Source: Bacteroidales bacterium
Lineage (GTDB): Bacteria; Bacteroidota; Bacteroidia; Bacteroidales; JAQUTK01
Assembly: GCA_028709785.1 (NCBI GenBank)
Contig: JAQUTK010000012.1
Span: forward strand, 30,738-94,737
Direction of reading: 5' to 3'
Length of the DNA: 64,000 bases
In this document: positions 1 to 8,114 of the stretch, one piece after another
Layout of the letters: every line of letters starts with the position of its first letter
Position numbering within the stretch: position 1 is the first letter of the stretch
Program-made: the position numbers and the translations under genes
Notes under the pieces: model-generated
What the model saw: only the letters and a program-made list of their open reading frames with translations
What the model was told of the DNA's origin: nothing
Database searches by the model: none

Positions 1-684
1 TTCACTTTCGTGTTTGTGGGCAATATTCAACCGGATAGTGTCCAGGGGTTGATTGAACAATATATAGCGACATTACCCGGAACAGGTAAAACTGAAAAGC
101 CGAAGGATCTCAAGATGAAGCCTTTCAAAGGGGAGATAACAAATCACTTCAAGAAGAAACTGGAGACTTCGAAGAGCAGTGTTAATATTGCAATGAATGG
201 GAAATGTCCGTATTCACTTGAAAGCAAGCTACAGTTAAGTGTACTAACTCAGATTTTACGCATACTTTTCACCGAAAAGATTCGTGAAAAAGAAGGAGGC
301 ACGTATGGCGTTAGTGTAGGAAGCTCTATTTCTAATTATCCGCGTAAAGAGTTCTCAATGATGATTCAATTTGACACTGATCCGGCTTTGCAGGAGAAGT
401 TGGTTGGAATCATTTATAATGAATTGGATAGCATCTGCCTGGCAGGTCCGCGAGAAGAGGACTTGCAAAAAGTCAAGGAATACATGATCAAGCAGTATGA
501 TGAGAGCTGCCGTCAAAACAGCTATTGGAAAGATTGTATCGTAGCACTTTATCAAGACAATATTGATCTGAATAAAGGATATAGGGATATTGTTTCCAAA
601 ATGACTGTCTCCTCTATCCGTAAGTTTGCAGCCTCACTCTTTAAACAAGGCAATCGCGCCGAAGTGGTGATGGGACCGCAATAA
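1..684 (+). CDS. M16 family zinc peptidase, C-terminal fragment (5' end outside window)
   Basis: The reading frame is open from base 1, so this is the 3' part of a longer gene; the ATG/GTG codons near the edge are internal. The visible 227 residues match the C-terminal half of a tandem M16 (pitrilysin/insulinase) peptidase. The segment IREKEGGTYGVSVG is the typical R/Y motif of the second, non-catalytic M16 domain, which closes over the substrate. The catalytic HxxEH motif should lie upstream of the window and cannot be checked. In Bacteroidales such proteins of about 940 residues are usually exported or periplasmic. The gene ends just before a strong bidirectional hairpin shared with the convergent YqeY-like gene. 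The family call is firm; substrate and location are inferred. Confidence 0.85.
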   Translation, partial: FTFVFVGNIQPDSVQGLIEQYIATLPGTGKTEKPKDLKMKPFKGEITNHFKKKLETSKSSVNIAMNGKCPYSLESKLQLSVLTQILRILFTEKIREKEGGTYGVSVGSSISNYPRKEFSMMIQFDTDPALQEKLVGIIYNELDSICLAGPREEDLQKVKEYMIKQYDESCRQNSYWKDCIVALYQDNIDLNKGYRDIVSKMTVSSIRKFAASLFKQGNRAEVVMGPQ

Positions 685-689
685 ATTAA

Positions 690-733
690 AAACAATCAGG
701 GCTGTCAGAATCTGACAGCCCTGATTGCTTTTA
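690..733. terminator. Bidirectional intrinsic terminator
   Basis: Bases 693-709 and 711-727 are perfect reverse complements (17 bp, in practice a shorter stem with a small loop). An A-rich run lies on the left and a T-rich run on the right. It lies between the convergent M16 and YqeY-like genes and can end transcription from both sides. Confidence 0.85.
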
Positions 734-743
734 ATTTATTGAG

Positions 744-1193
744 TTAAGCCAAAAGCCTCTTTACAATCTCTGAGATCATTTTTCCATCTGCCTTTCCATT
801 CAGTCTTTTGGATGCAACACCCATGACTTTACCCATCTCCTTGGCAGAGGATGCTCCGGTCTCGGCAATTATAGCCTTGAGTTCAACTTCCACTTCTGCT
901 TCTGATAGTTGTTTAGGCAAATACAATTCAACGACAGCTAGCTGAGCGAGCTCCTCATCGGCAAGATCCTTACGATTTTGCTGAATAAAAATTTCAGCAC
1001 TTTCTTTGCGCTGTTTTGCCATCTTATTCAGTATCTTAATAGCTACCTCATCGCTTAACTCTCCGTCACCGCCTTTAGCTGTTTTTGCTTCCAGAAACTC
1101 TTTCTTAATTCCTCTGACAGTATCCAGCTTCACTTTGTCACGTGCAAGCATTGCTTTCTTAATGTCTTCACTTATTATGTCGTACAAACTCAT
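744..1193 (-). CDS. GatB/YqeY domain-containing protein
   Basis: This 149-residue protein is full length for the stand-alone YqeY family. It begins with the usual helical segment (IKKAMLARDKVKLDTVRGI) and has the conserved LPKQLSE and GKVMG...L.GKADG blocks. The fold resembles the tail domain of GatB, the amidotransferase subunit that makes Gln-tRNA(Gln), so a tRNA-related role is often assumed but is not established. It starts 19 bp after the ftsZ stop on the same strand with no terminator between, so it is probably the last gene of ftsQ-ftsA-ftsZ-yqeY. The terminator at 690-733 follows it. Confidence 0.9.
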   Translation of the reverse strand: MSLYDIISEDIKKAMLARDKVKLDTVRGIKKEFLEAKTAKGGDGELSDEVAIKILNKMAKQRKESAEIFIQQNRKDLADEELAQLAVVELYLPKQLSEAEVEVELKAIIAETGASSAKEMGKVMGVASKRLNGKADGKMISEIVKRLLA

Positions 1194-1212
1194 ATAGATA
1201 GATAATTTAATG

Positions 1213-2481
1213 TTATAAAATAATTTTCAATTGTGCCTTGATCTTACTTTTAACGGCAGAATCACGGTTGTAGGGTGCATAGGTATCCAGAATATCCAAC
1301 AGATTGTTATTCTCCATCTGATCCTGATCCAAGGTGATTATTTCCGCTTTTTTTCCATGTCGGAGAATCGCTTTTGTCTTGTCTCTTCCGTATGCCTTTT
1401 CTATTCTTTCATTATCTTTTTCCTCTATTCTGGCATTTTCCTCCTCTTTCTCTTTCGCAGCTTCCTGCTCTTTGATTTTAATGTCCGGAATGGCAGAGAT
1501 ATCAAATCCGGTTGCCAATATCGTAACCTTAACCTCTTTCTGAAGTTTGCTGTCAAAAGCGGCACCCCATATTACTTCCACATCTTTACCGAATTTATAC
1601 ATAAACTCATGTATCTCGGTCATTTCTTCCATCCGCACCATGTATTCCTCATTATCACTACTGGACAGATAGAGCAATACTTTCTTCGCATCAAATACAT
1701 TGTTGTTATTAAGCAGAGGAGACTGCAACGCATCTTCCAGAGCTTTGGTAATACGATGTTCGCCTTCTCCGAATCCGGCACTCATAATTGCAACGCCACC
1801 ATCTTTCATGATCGTGCTTACATCAGCAAAGTCGCAATTAACATATCCTTCCAACGTAATTATTTCAGCAATACTTTTTGCTGCAATAGTCAACGTATCA
1901 TCCGCCTTCTTGAATGCATTCTTAAGAGTAAGATCAGGATAGATGTCTTTCAAACGTTCGTTGTTAACGACCAGCAGAGCATCTACATGTTTGCTTATCT
2001 CTTCAACACCATCCAGCGCTTGCAAGATTTTTCTCTTTCCTTCAAAAGCGAAAGGTATTGTGACAATACCCACCGTAAGAATTCCCATCTCTTTGGCTAT
2101 TTGAGCAACTACCGGTGCAGCACCGGTACCGGTTCCACCTCCCATTCCGGCCGTAACAAAAGCCATTTTTGTATTATCATTCAACAGATTCTCTATCTCC
2201 TGAAAACTCTCTCTTGCTGCCTCCTGGGCTCTTTCCGGACGAGCTCCAGCTCCAAGACCTTCAGTCGTTTTTCTGCCAAGCTGCAATTTGACTGAAACGG
2301 GTGAATTGGCAAGGGCCTGATTGTCTGTATTACATACAACAAAGGTAACATCATGAATCCCTTCCTCGTACATATGATTCACGGCATTGCTACCTCCTCC
2401 ACCTACACCAATCACTTTAATTATTGATGATGCTGCCGGAGCTAATCCGATAAAATTAAGAGGCTCTTCTATGAATTCCAT
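1213..2481 (-). CDS. ftsZ: Cell division protein FtsZ
   Basis: FtsZ is the tubulin-like GTPase that polymerises into the Z ring at the division site. The protein has 422 residues. The glycine-rich nucleotide loop is at residues 26-31 (VGGGGS), the tubulin signature GGGTGTG at 114-120, and the T7 synergy loop (NCDFADV) completes the GTPase site between subunits. After about residue 330 comes a highly charged K/E linker. The tail lacks the usual D-I-P-x-F-L-R type peptide; NNLLDILDTYAPYNRD followed by a basic end is the likely partner-binding segment. It lies 21 bp after ftsA in the conserved Q-A-Z order. Identity is certain; the tail assignment is inferred. Confidence 0.98.
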   Translation of the reverse strand: MEFIEEPLNFIGLAPAASSIIKVIGVGGGGSNAVNHMYEEGIHDVTFVVCNTDNQALANSPVSVKLQLGRKTTEGLGAGARPERAQEAARESFQEIENLLNDNTKMAFVTAGMGGGTGTGAAPVVAQIAKEMGILTVGIVTIPFAFEGKRKILQALDGVEEISKHVDALLVVNNERLKDIYPDLTLKNAFKKADDTLTIAAKSIAEIITLEGYVNCDFADVSTIMKDGGVAIMSAGFGEGEHRITKALEDALQSPLLNNNNVFDAKKVLLYLSSSDNEEYMVRMEEMTEIHEFMYKFGKDVEVIWGAAFDSKLQKEVKVTILATGFDISAIPDIKIKEQEAAKEKEEENARIEEKDNERIEKAYGRDKTKAILRHGKKAEIITLDQDQMENNNLLDILDTYAPYNRDSAVKSKIKAQLKIIL

Positions 2482-2502
2482 ATCCTGATTATTATTTATT
2501 TC

Positions 2503-3882
2503 TTACTTAAAATCATCTTCTTCCGGTTCATTGGGGAATAACCCCTGAATACCTTTTTTTAAAGAAGAACCAAAAAAACTACCTCTTGCAATCTTGGGTT
2601 TTCTTTCTTCTTTTTTCTCTTCTCTCTTTTCCTTCTTCTCTTCCACATGCTCTTTTTCCTCTTGTTTCCAAGTTTCATGCTCAGAGATTGGCTCCGATAC
2701 GTGATGTTGTATTTCTTTCTCAGGTTTATTATCTTCTTTCACAAAAGAAAAATCACCTCCGGTAATCAGTCCAACAACCTCAGAATAAGAAGGAGGAAGA
2801 TTATCTTCTTTCTGACTTTTTGAATTGTAACAAACAGGAAATGCCTGACGTACATTGATTGAGGTCTTTTTTATGATTAACTCGCTCAGCCCTTTCATGG
2901 AAGATGCTCCTCCGGTAATAACGATACCGGCGGCCAATTCTTTATCCATCCCCAAATCCTGTATTTGCCTCCACACATTTGCCCAAATTTCTGTTTGGCG
3001 GGCTTCAATAATCAAACTGATTTCTGCTTCAGAGATCTCAGATCCATTGTATGATTTTATTGTATTGTTATTTTTCTCACTGTTGACAGCAATACACCCA
3101 AGTCTTTTCTTGAGATTCTCTGCTTCCTCATCCCTGATATTGAGTGCACAAAGATCATTTGTTATATTGTTGCCTCCGAAAGGAATGACAGCCAGATGAA
3201 TCAATTCCCCATTCTTATAAATGCACAAAGAAGTGGTTCCGGCACCAAAGTCAACAACAGCTACACCAATTTTCTTCTCGTTTTCAGTGATAAGCGATTC
3301 TGCTGAAGCCATTGGTCCTATCAGATAATTGACTACTATTTCTTCTTCTGCAAAACACTTGGAAATATTTTTTTTCAATGTCGGACGGGCAATAATCTGC
3401 TGATATTCTGCCTGAAGAAGAAGGCCAACTACGCCAACCGGATTGGCCACCGGATTACCATCAACAAAAAAGGAAGGCTTTGTATTACAGATAATCTCAT
3501 AATCAGCAACGACCTGCTCATGAATTTCTTCTTCTATTGACTTTACGTCTTCCTCTGAAACAGACTCATTATTTTCAAGATGAATTTCAATTTCATCGTT
3601 GAATCTTGACCGTAGCGACTGACCACTGATATTCACATTGATCTTTTTCAGATTCTCACCGGATTTTAGTTCCAGGGAAGCAACCACTTGTTTGATTAAA
3701 GCGGTTGCTTCTGTGAAGTTGTAAATGGTTCCCCTTTTAATACAATTCCCTGAATTCACGATGTGTTCAGCCACGATCTCAATACCTTTTCCAGGAGTAC
3801 GTTTAGCAAGTAAACCAACTATTTTTGAGCTCCCGAGATCGATAGCGGTTACATATTCCTCTGCAATGTTTTTGACTGTCAT
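2503..3882 (-). CDS. ftsA: Cell division protein FtsA
   Basis: FtsA is the actin-like ATPase that anchors FtsZ to the membrane. Of 459 residues, the first part (DLGSSKIVGLLAKR) is phosphate loop 1, VVDFGAGTTSLCIY is the second phosphate loop, and GIVITGGASSMKGL is the adenosine motif. A lysine/glutamate-dominated tract of roughly 45 residues (around KEKREEKKEERKPK) is likely a charged helix. It precedes the short C-terminal amphipathic segment (SSLKKGIQGLF) that should insert in the inner leaflet. The gene starts 4 bp after ftsQ, implying coupled translation. The long charged linker is the notable variation; FtsZ carries a similar one. Confidence 0.96.
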   Translation of the reverse strand: MTVKNIAEEYVTAIDLGSSKIVGLLAKRTPGKGIEIVAEHIVNSGNCIKRGTIYNFTEATALIKQVVASLELKSGENLKKINVNISGQSLRSRFNDEIEIHLENNESVSEEDVKSIEEEIHEQVVADYEIICNTKPSFFVDGNPVANPVGVVGLLLQAEYQQIIARPTLKKNISKCFAEEEIVVNYLIGPMASAESLITENEKKIGVAVVDFGAGTTSLCIYKNGELIHLAVIPFGGNNITNDLCALNIRDEEAENLKKRLGCIAVNSEKNNNTIKSYNGSEISEAEISLIIEARQTEIWANVWRQIQDLGMDKELAAGIVITGGASSMKGLSELIIKKTSINVRQAFPVCYNSKSQKEDNLPPSYSEVVGLITGGDFSFVKEDNKPEKEIQHHVSEPISEHETWKQEEKEHVEEKKEKREEKKEERKPKIARGSFFGSSLKKGIQGLFPNEPEEDDFK

Positions 3883-3886
3883 ATTA

Positions 3887-4633
3887 TTATCCTTTCTTGG
3901 TGCATATCACCTGATGTTCATATTTAAGATTAATCTTTTTATACCTGTTCCATCCCAATTCACTAAAGCCGTTTCTGTATAAGCTCATCAGGGAAGAAAG
4001 TTTCTCTTCAAGGTTGTCTAAACTTCCAATAAGAATTTCCTGATCTCCAACGCGTGGGATGAAGCTGATATCGTTGTTTGGGTGAACATATATCTGAGAT
4101 ATTTGAGCATTCCAGAACTCATTCTCCTGAAGATACAGAGCGAGTTTAAATAGTTCGTTCTTTGCAAATTCTTCAGAGATAAAGCCGCTTGCAAGAGGAA
4201 CAAACACGCTGTAATGGATTGATACGGGCATAATCTCCGCTTCACTATCTATATAATAATTTCCACTCATTGACATGACACGCATAACAGGAACTCTTTG
4301 ATAGATCTCAACTTTGATATTTCCATCGGTAGTCTTAAAGCATTCCGCACGTTTGATCCTGGGATTTCTCCTGAGTGATTTTTCAAGTGCCTCTGTATTG
4401 ATTGTACAAACCTGCTTGCCTATAGGATTGAACCCGCTTTCTCTGACCAGCGAAAGAACCTCTCTACGGTTGATGAAAGTAACGTCTAAGCTGTCGTGAA
4501 TATAAACATCCACCTTCTGACATTTGCCTTTTTCCACATTGCCTCTCGTGTAAAACGTGGCAGATGCGAAAAAGATCAATATCAGTGTTGTTATCAGTAC
4601 TTTTAAGAAAGAAAGCAGACGACGTTTTATCAT
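3887..4633 (-). CDS. ftsQ: Cell division protein FtsQ (DivIB-like)
   Basis: This 248-residue bitopic protein has a short basic N terminus (MIKRRLLSFLK), one membrane span at about 10-28 and a periplasmic part with a POTRA-like region (VEIYQRVPVMRVMSMSG). FtsQ links the early cytoplasmic ring to the late septal wall synthesis complex (FtsB/L/W/I). Sequence conservation in this family is low, so the call rests on length, topology and position just before ftsA. It is the first gene after an opposite-strand insertion (4925-6655), so unlike in an uninterrupted dcw operon it needs a local promoter. A TAACTTTG box lies 26 bp upstream of its start. Confidence 0.88.
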   Translation of the reverse strand: MIKRRLLSFLKVLITTLILIFFASATFYTRGNVEKGKCQKVDVYIHDSLDVTFINRREVLSLVRESGFNPIGKQVCTINTEALEKSLRRNPRIKRAECFKTTDGNIKVEIYQRVPVMRVMSMSGNYYIDSEAEIMPVSIHYSVFVPLASGFISEEFAKNELFKLALYLQENEFWNAQISQIYVHPNNDISFIPRVGDQEILIGSLDNLEEKLSSLMSLYRNGFSELGWNRYKKINLKYEHQVICTKKG

Positions 4634-4658
4634 TTTTATTGTTCAGTTCTTTGAATTG

Positions 4659-4666
4659 CAAAGTTA
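4659..4666 (-). promoter_or_regulatory. Candidate -7 box for ftsQAZ
   Basis: Read on the minus strand this is TAACTTTG, a perfect match to the Bacteroidetes -7 consensus TAnnTTTG, 26 bp before the ftsQ ATG. No TTG appears at the ideal -33 spacing (the nearest, 4681-4683, is 14 nt away), so this is a one-box match. An own promoter is expected because murC upstream is terminated. Confidence 0.45.
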
Positions 4667-4865
4667 ATCAAATTTCTAAACAACACTTTCCGAAGAGATA
4701 TTATTCTGATTTATACCTCTTTTTTTTTGCATTGTAATCAGAGTTGGTAAGATATAGACTTCTGTAAATCTTAATCAATATCAAATAATGGCTTATCAGA
4801 AACAAAATAAATCACGTTCTTGCTCTTTTTAACGCTATGATAGTAGGGAATTGATAGAATATCAG

Positions 4866-4873
4866 TAAGTTTG
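4866..4873 (+). promoter_or_regulatory. Candidate -7 box for the lamin-tail gene
   Basis: TAAGTTTG matches TAnnTTTG and is followed by C. A TTG lies at 4851-4853, closer than the usual 19-20 nt. The start codon follows about 50 nt later. It forms a divergent promoter region with ftsQ. Confidence 0.4.
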
Positions 4874-4924
4874 CATCGACTACAGTGAATTGTAGTGATT
4901 ATTGAATACTGAATAATATCACGA

Positions 4925-6655
4925 ATGAACTATATGAAAAAACAAATTACTCTAAACGTATTTATAAACCTTTGGCAGAAAGCAGAAGGATTGGCTTTCT
5001 GCATGATTTTGTTCTCCTTTATAGCCGGATCAACGGGGGTTTATGGAAAAACGGTTGTTATTAATGAGATAGCGCCGTCCAATTCAACGCTCCCTAACTT
5101 GGACAACAATGGTAAATCAGATGACTGGATTGAGCTTTACAATACGACTTCGTCAGCTATCAACCTATCCGGATATTTCCTGAGTGATAATGCTACTGAT
5201 CTCAAAAAGTTTAAGTTTCCTAATGTCTCCATACCTGCAAATGGGTATCTGATTGTTTGGGCAGTTGGAGAAACTCTTCAAGGTGGTATTCAGGCTCCCT
5301 TTAAACTCTCATCTGAAGGAGAAACAGTCTATCTCTCCAACTCTGCTTCACAAATTATTGACAAAGTCACTTTCGGATTTGGAACTGGTGATATGTCATA
5401 TTCCAGACTACCGGATGGTGCAGATACATTCGTTTGGCAATCATTCACCCAGAAGGCTACAAACAGCAATGGAACCGTAGATGATTATAAATATAACTTA
5501 AATACTAACGGAATTGTTATAAATGAGTACTCACCTCTGAATACTTCCATTGCTGATCAAGATGGAGAATTTGATGACTGGATTGAGCTTTACAACAATT
5601 CTTCTTCTTCCGTTAGTCTGTTGGGATATTATTTGAGTGACAATACATCAAATCCCAGACTATGGGCTTTTCCTGACACATCAATTGCCCCCGGTGGATA
5701 TATTATTGTGTGGGCTGATAACGATGATGACATTGGTCAGGCTGGTCTTCACGCTCATTTTCAGCTTTCTTCAAAAGGAGAATCACTTCTTCTTACAAAC
5801 CAAACAACTGTCATTGGTAGAACAAGTTATGATAGTGCTTTTTCGAACAAGTCATACGCTAGATTACCAAATGGAAAGGGCGAGTATGCTTTACAAGCTC
5901 CATCTTTTAATGTTTCAAATGGGAACAGTAGTTTTACTGAAAACCTAACAACCGCAGGTTTGGTCATCAATGAAATAGTTGCTGATAATCAAACTGTGAA
6001 AACGGAACAATCTTCTGGCACGTATGAAGACTACATAGAGCTTTTTAATAATTCTGCATCACAAATAAATCTCTCAAATTATTATGTTAGTGACGATCCT
6101 TCAAATCCTTCAAAATGGCCCATACCAGATGGAACTATAATACCAGCAGGTGGATATTTGATTGTTTGGGCTGATGAAAATGTAGACGCTTACACGGACA
6201 ATAAATATACCCATGCTTCTTTTAGATTAGATGCTAATGGAGAAACTGTTTTACTAACAAATGGAACTAAGATTATTGATAAAGTGACTTATGGTCATGC
6301 TAATGCCGATTTAGGGTATTCACGAGTTCCAAATGGTGTTGGCAATTTTTATTGGCAAGCTGCTACATTTAGATCTACAAACGGTACTACGATTCCTGTA
6401 AGTGAAGAAATAATTACAGATACACCTGAACAAGAGTTTGTAGTCTCTCACAACCGCAACAATCAACTATTGACTGTTTCATTGGGTAATGATGAAACAA
6501 AGAAGATTACTGTTTACTCGATTACTGCTGCCGTACAGTACTCCGGAGTAATAAACGGATCGATATCAATACCAACCTCAGACTGGAAGAACGGAGTATA
6601 TCTGATATCCATCGGTAATAAAGAGAAGGTAAAGAAGGTGGTTATTTTAAAATAA
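4925..6655 (+). CDS. Secreted protein with three lamin-tail domains and a T9SS-like C-terminal tail
   Basis: The protein has 576 residues; start M1 or M4. A hydrophobic signal region is at about 22-40. Three lamin tail domain (LTD) repeats follow at about 44-170, 196-325 and 346-480. Each has INEI/INEY, DDWIELYN or DYIELFN, LSDN/VSDD, GYLIVWA and a late SYSRLPDG-like block. The last ~65 residues end WKNGVYLISIGNKEKVKKV, closely resembling type A sorting domains of type IX secretion cargo. Bacterial LTD proteins are extracellular and often linked to nucleases or adhesion, but no catalytic domain is present here. The gene lies on the opposite strand between murC and ftsQ, inside an otherwise canonical dcw cluster. 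Its third repeat looks more AT-rich than the first two. The specific function is unknown. Confidence 0.85.
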   Translation: MNYMKKQITLNVFINLWQKAEGLAFCMILFSFIAGSTGVYGKTVVINEIAPSNSTLPNLDNNGKSDDWIELYNTTSSAINLSGYFLSDNATDLKKFKFPNVSIPANGYLIVWAVGETLQGGIQAPFKLSSEGETVYLSNSASQIIDKVTFGFGTGDMSYSRLPDGADTFVWQSFTQKATNSNGTVDDYKYNLNTNGIVINEYSPLNTSIADQDGEFDDWIELYNNSSSSVSLLGYYLSDNTSNPRLWAFPDTSIAPGGYIIVWADNDDDIGQAGLHAHFQLSSKGESLLLTNQTTVIGRTSYDSAFSNKSYARLPNGKGEYALQAPSFNVSNGNSSFTENLTTAGLVINEIVADNQTVKTEQSSGTYEDYIELFNNSASQINLSNYYVSDDPSNPSKWPIPDGTIIPAGGYLIVWADENVDAYTDNKYTHASFRLDANGETVLLTNGTKIIDKVTYGHANADLGYSRVPNGVGNFYWQAATFRSTNGTTIPVSEEIITDTPEQEFVVSHNRNNQLLTVSLGNDETKKITVYSITAAVQYSGVINGSISIPTSDWKNGVYLISIGNKEKVKKVVILK

Positions 6656-6679
6656 TAGTATTAAGCAACTTGTTCATAA

Positions 6680-6717
6680 AAGAAGAGGCTGTCCTTTCCG
6701 GACAGCCTCTTCTTTTT
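6680..6717. terminator. Bidirectional intrinsic terminator between the LTD gene and murC
   Basis: A 15-bp perfect stem (6680-6694 with 6700-6714) with a 5-nt loop is followed by T-rich sequence on the plus side and by TTTT on the minus side. It can end both the LTD transcript and the long dcw transcript after murC, which separates ftsQAZ from the upstream genes. Confidence 0.85.
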
Positions 6718-6734
6718 CTAGTAGAAAGAACTTC

Positions 6735-8111
6735 TTATCGCTTCTCAAGAATTGAGCGGATTGGTGCAATAAATTTGTCAATATTTCCGGCTCCTATTGT
6801 AATCAAAACATCAAGCTCTCTGTTTTGTATTAGTCCCAATAACTCGTCTTCCTGACAAAGGATTTTTTCGGGAGATTCTATTTTATCCAATATAATCTTT
6901 GAGGTAACTCCGGGAATAGGTTCTTCTCGTGCCGGATAAATTTCTAATAAGATAACTTCATCAAGTAAAGAAAGACTATGGGCAAATTCCTCGGCAAAAT
7001 CACGGGTACGGGAGAAGAGATGAGGTTGAAATACTCCCGTTATTTTCTTTGTCGGATAAAGAGCTCTGACCGATTCTATACAGGCTTTAAGTTCGGCAGG
7101 ATGGTGAGCATAATCATCTATATAGACCACATTATCATTTTTTATCTGTAAATCAAAGCGTCTTTTAGCTCCTTTGAACGAAGCCATAGCTTTTCGGATC
7201 TCGTCATCACTGGCTCCGCAAAGATATGCCAGAGCCATTGCTGCAACCCCGTTCTCAATATTGATTTTAACAGGAACTCCCAATTGAATATCTTTTATTG
7301 TCTTCTCAGGAGTTACAAAGTCAAAGAAAATTTCTCCTCCTCCGATACGAATATTTTCAGCATGAAAATCGCCTTCTTTCTCCATTGAATAATGATAAAC
7401 TTTTACACTCTTTTCGGCTTGAATATTTAACTCAAGTCCAGATTTCACCATCAGTACTCCATTCGGCTGTATCAAAGATGTAAAATGTTCAAAGCTTTTT
7501 ACGACTTCCTCTTTGGTACCGTAAATATCAAGATGATCTGCATCAATGGCTGTAATCACAGCCATGTACGGATGCAACCAATGAAAAGAGCGATCGTATT
7601 CATCTGCTTCAATAACAGTGTACGGACTACTTTCTGATAAGATCAAATTACTGTTGTAGTTTTTCAGTATTCCACCTAGAAAGGCATTACATTCAATAGA
7701 TGATTGCTTGAGGATATGGGCCAACATACTTGAAGTTGTTGTTTTACCATGGGTACCTGAGATACATAACCCTTTGCTGGCAAGAGTAATTTGTCCCAGT
7801 ACCTGAGCCCTTTTCATAACGGAAAAACCATGCTCACGAAAATAAGTTAATTCGCTGTGAGAGTCCGGTATTGCAGGTGTATAGACTACAAGCGTCTCCT
7901 TCGTATTTTGACAATATTCAGGAATAAGAGAAACATCATCTTTGAAATGTAACTCAGCACCTTCTTTAGACAATTGATTGGTTAGCTCACTCTTTGTACG
8001 ATCATAACCGGCTACTCTCATCTTTTTTGTAAGGAAGTATCGTTCCAGATTACTCATTCCAATACCACCTGCTCCGACAAAGTAAACAGATTTTACTTGT
8101 TCAATATTCAT
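6735..8111 (-). CDS. murC: UDP-N-acetylmuramate--L-alanine ligase MurC
   Basis: MurC is the cytoplasmic ATP-dependent ligase that adds L-Ala to UDP-MurNAc, the first peptide step of peptidoglycan precursor synthesis. It has 458 residues. The N-terminal UDP-binding loop VGAGGIGMS is at 12-20, the ATP P-loop GTHGKTTTSS at 119-128, the central EADEYDRSF motif follows, and the C-terminal Mur ligase domain starts near AKRRFDLQ. Length is normal. The gene begins 3 bp after murG and is the last gene of the upstream dcw transcript, ending 18 bp from the bidirectional terminator. Confidence 0.97.
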   Translation of the reverse strand: MNIEQVKSVYFVGAGGIGMSNLERYFLTKKMRVAGYDRTKSELTNQLSKEGAELHFKDDVSLIPEYCQNTKETLVVYTPAIPDSHSELTYFREHGFSVMKRAQVLGQITLASKGLCISGTHGKTTTSSMLAHILKQSSIECNAFLGGILKNYNSNLILSESSPYTVIEADEYDRSFHWLHPYMAVITAIDADHLDIYGTKEEVVKSFEHFTSLIQPNGVLMVKSGLELNIQAEKSVKVYHYSMEKEGDFHAENIRIGGGEIFFDFVTPEKTIKDIQLGVPVKINIENGVAAMALAYLCGASDDEIRKAMASFKGAKRRFDLQIKNDNVVYIDDYAHHPAELKACIESVRALYPTKKITGVFQPHLFSRTRDFAEEFAHSLSLLDEVILLEIYPAREEPIPGVTSKIILDKIESPEKILCQEDELLGLIQNRELDVLITIGAGNIDKFIAPIRSILEKR

Positions 8112-8114
8112 AAT

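Noticed and set aside
1231..2295. 354-codon plus-strand frame opposite ftsZ
   Set aside because: It is the antisense of a certain ftsZ gene, and its translation has low-complexity F/S/I-rich composition with no motif.
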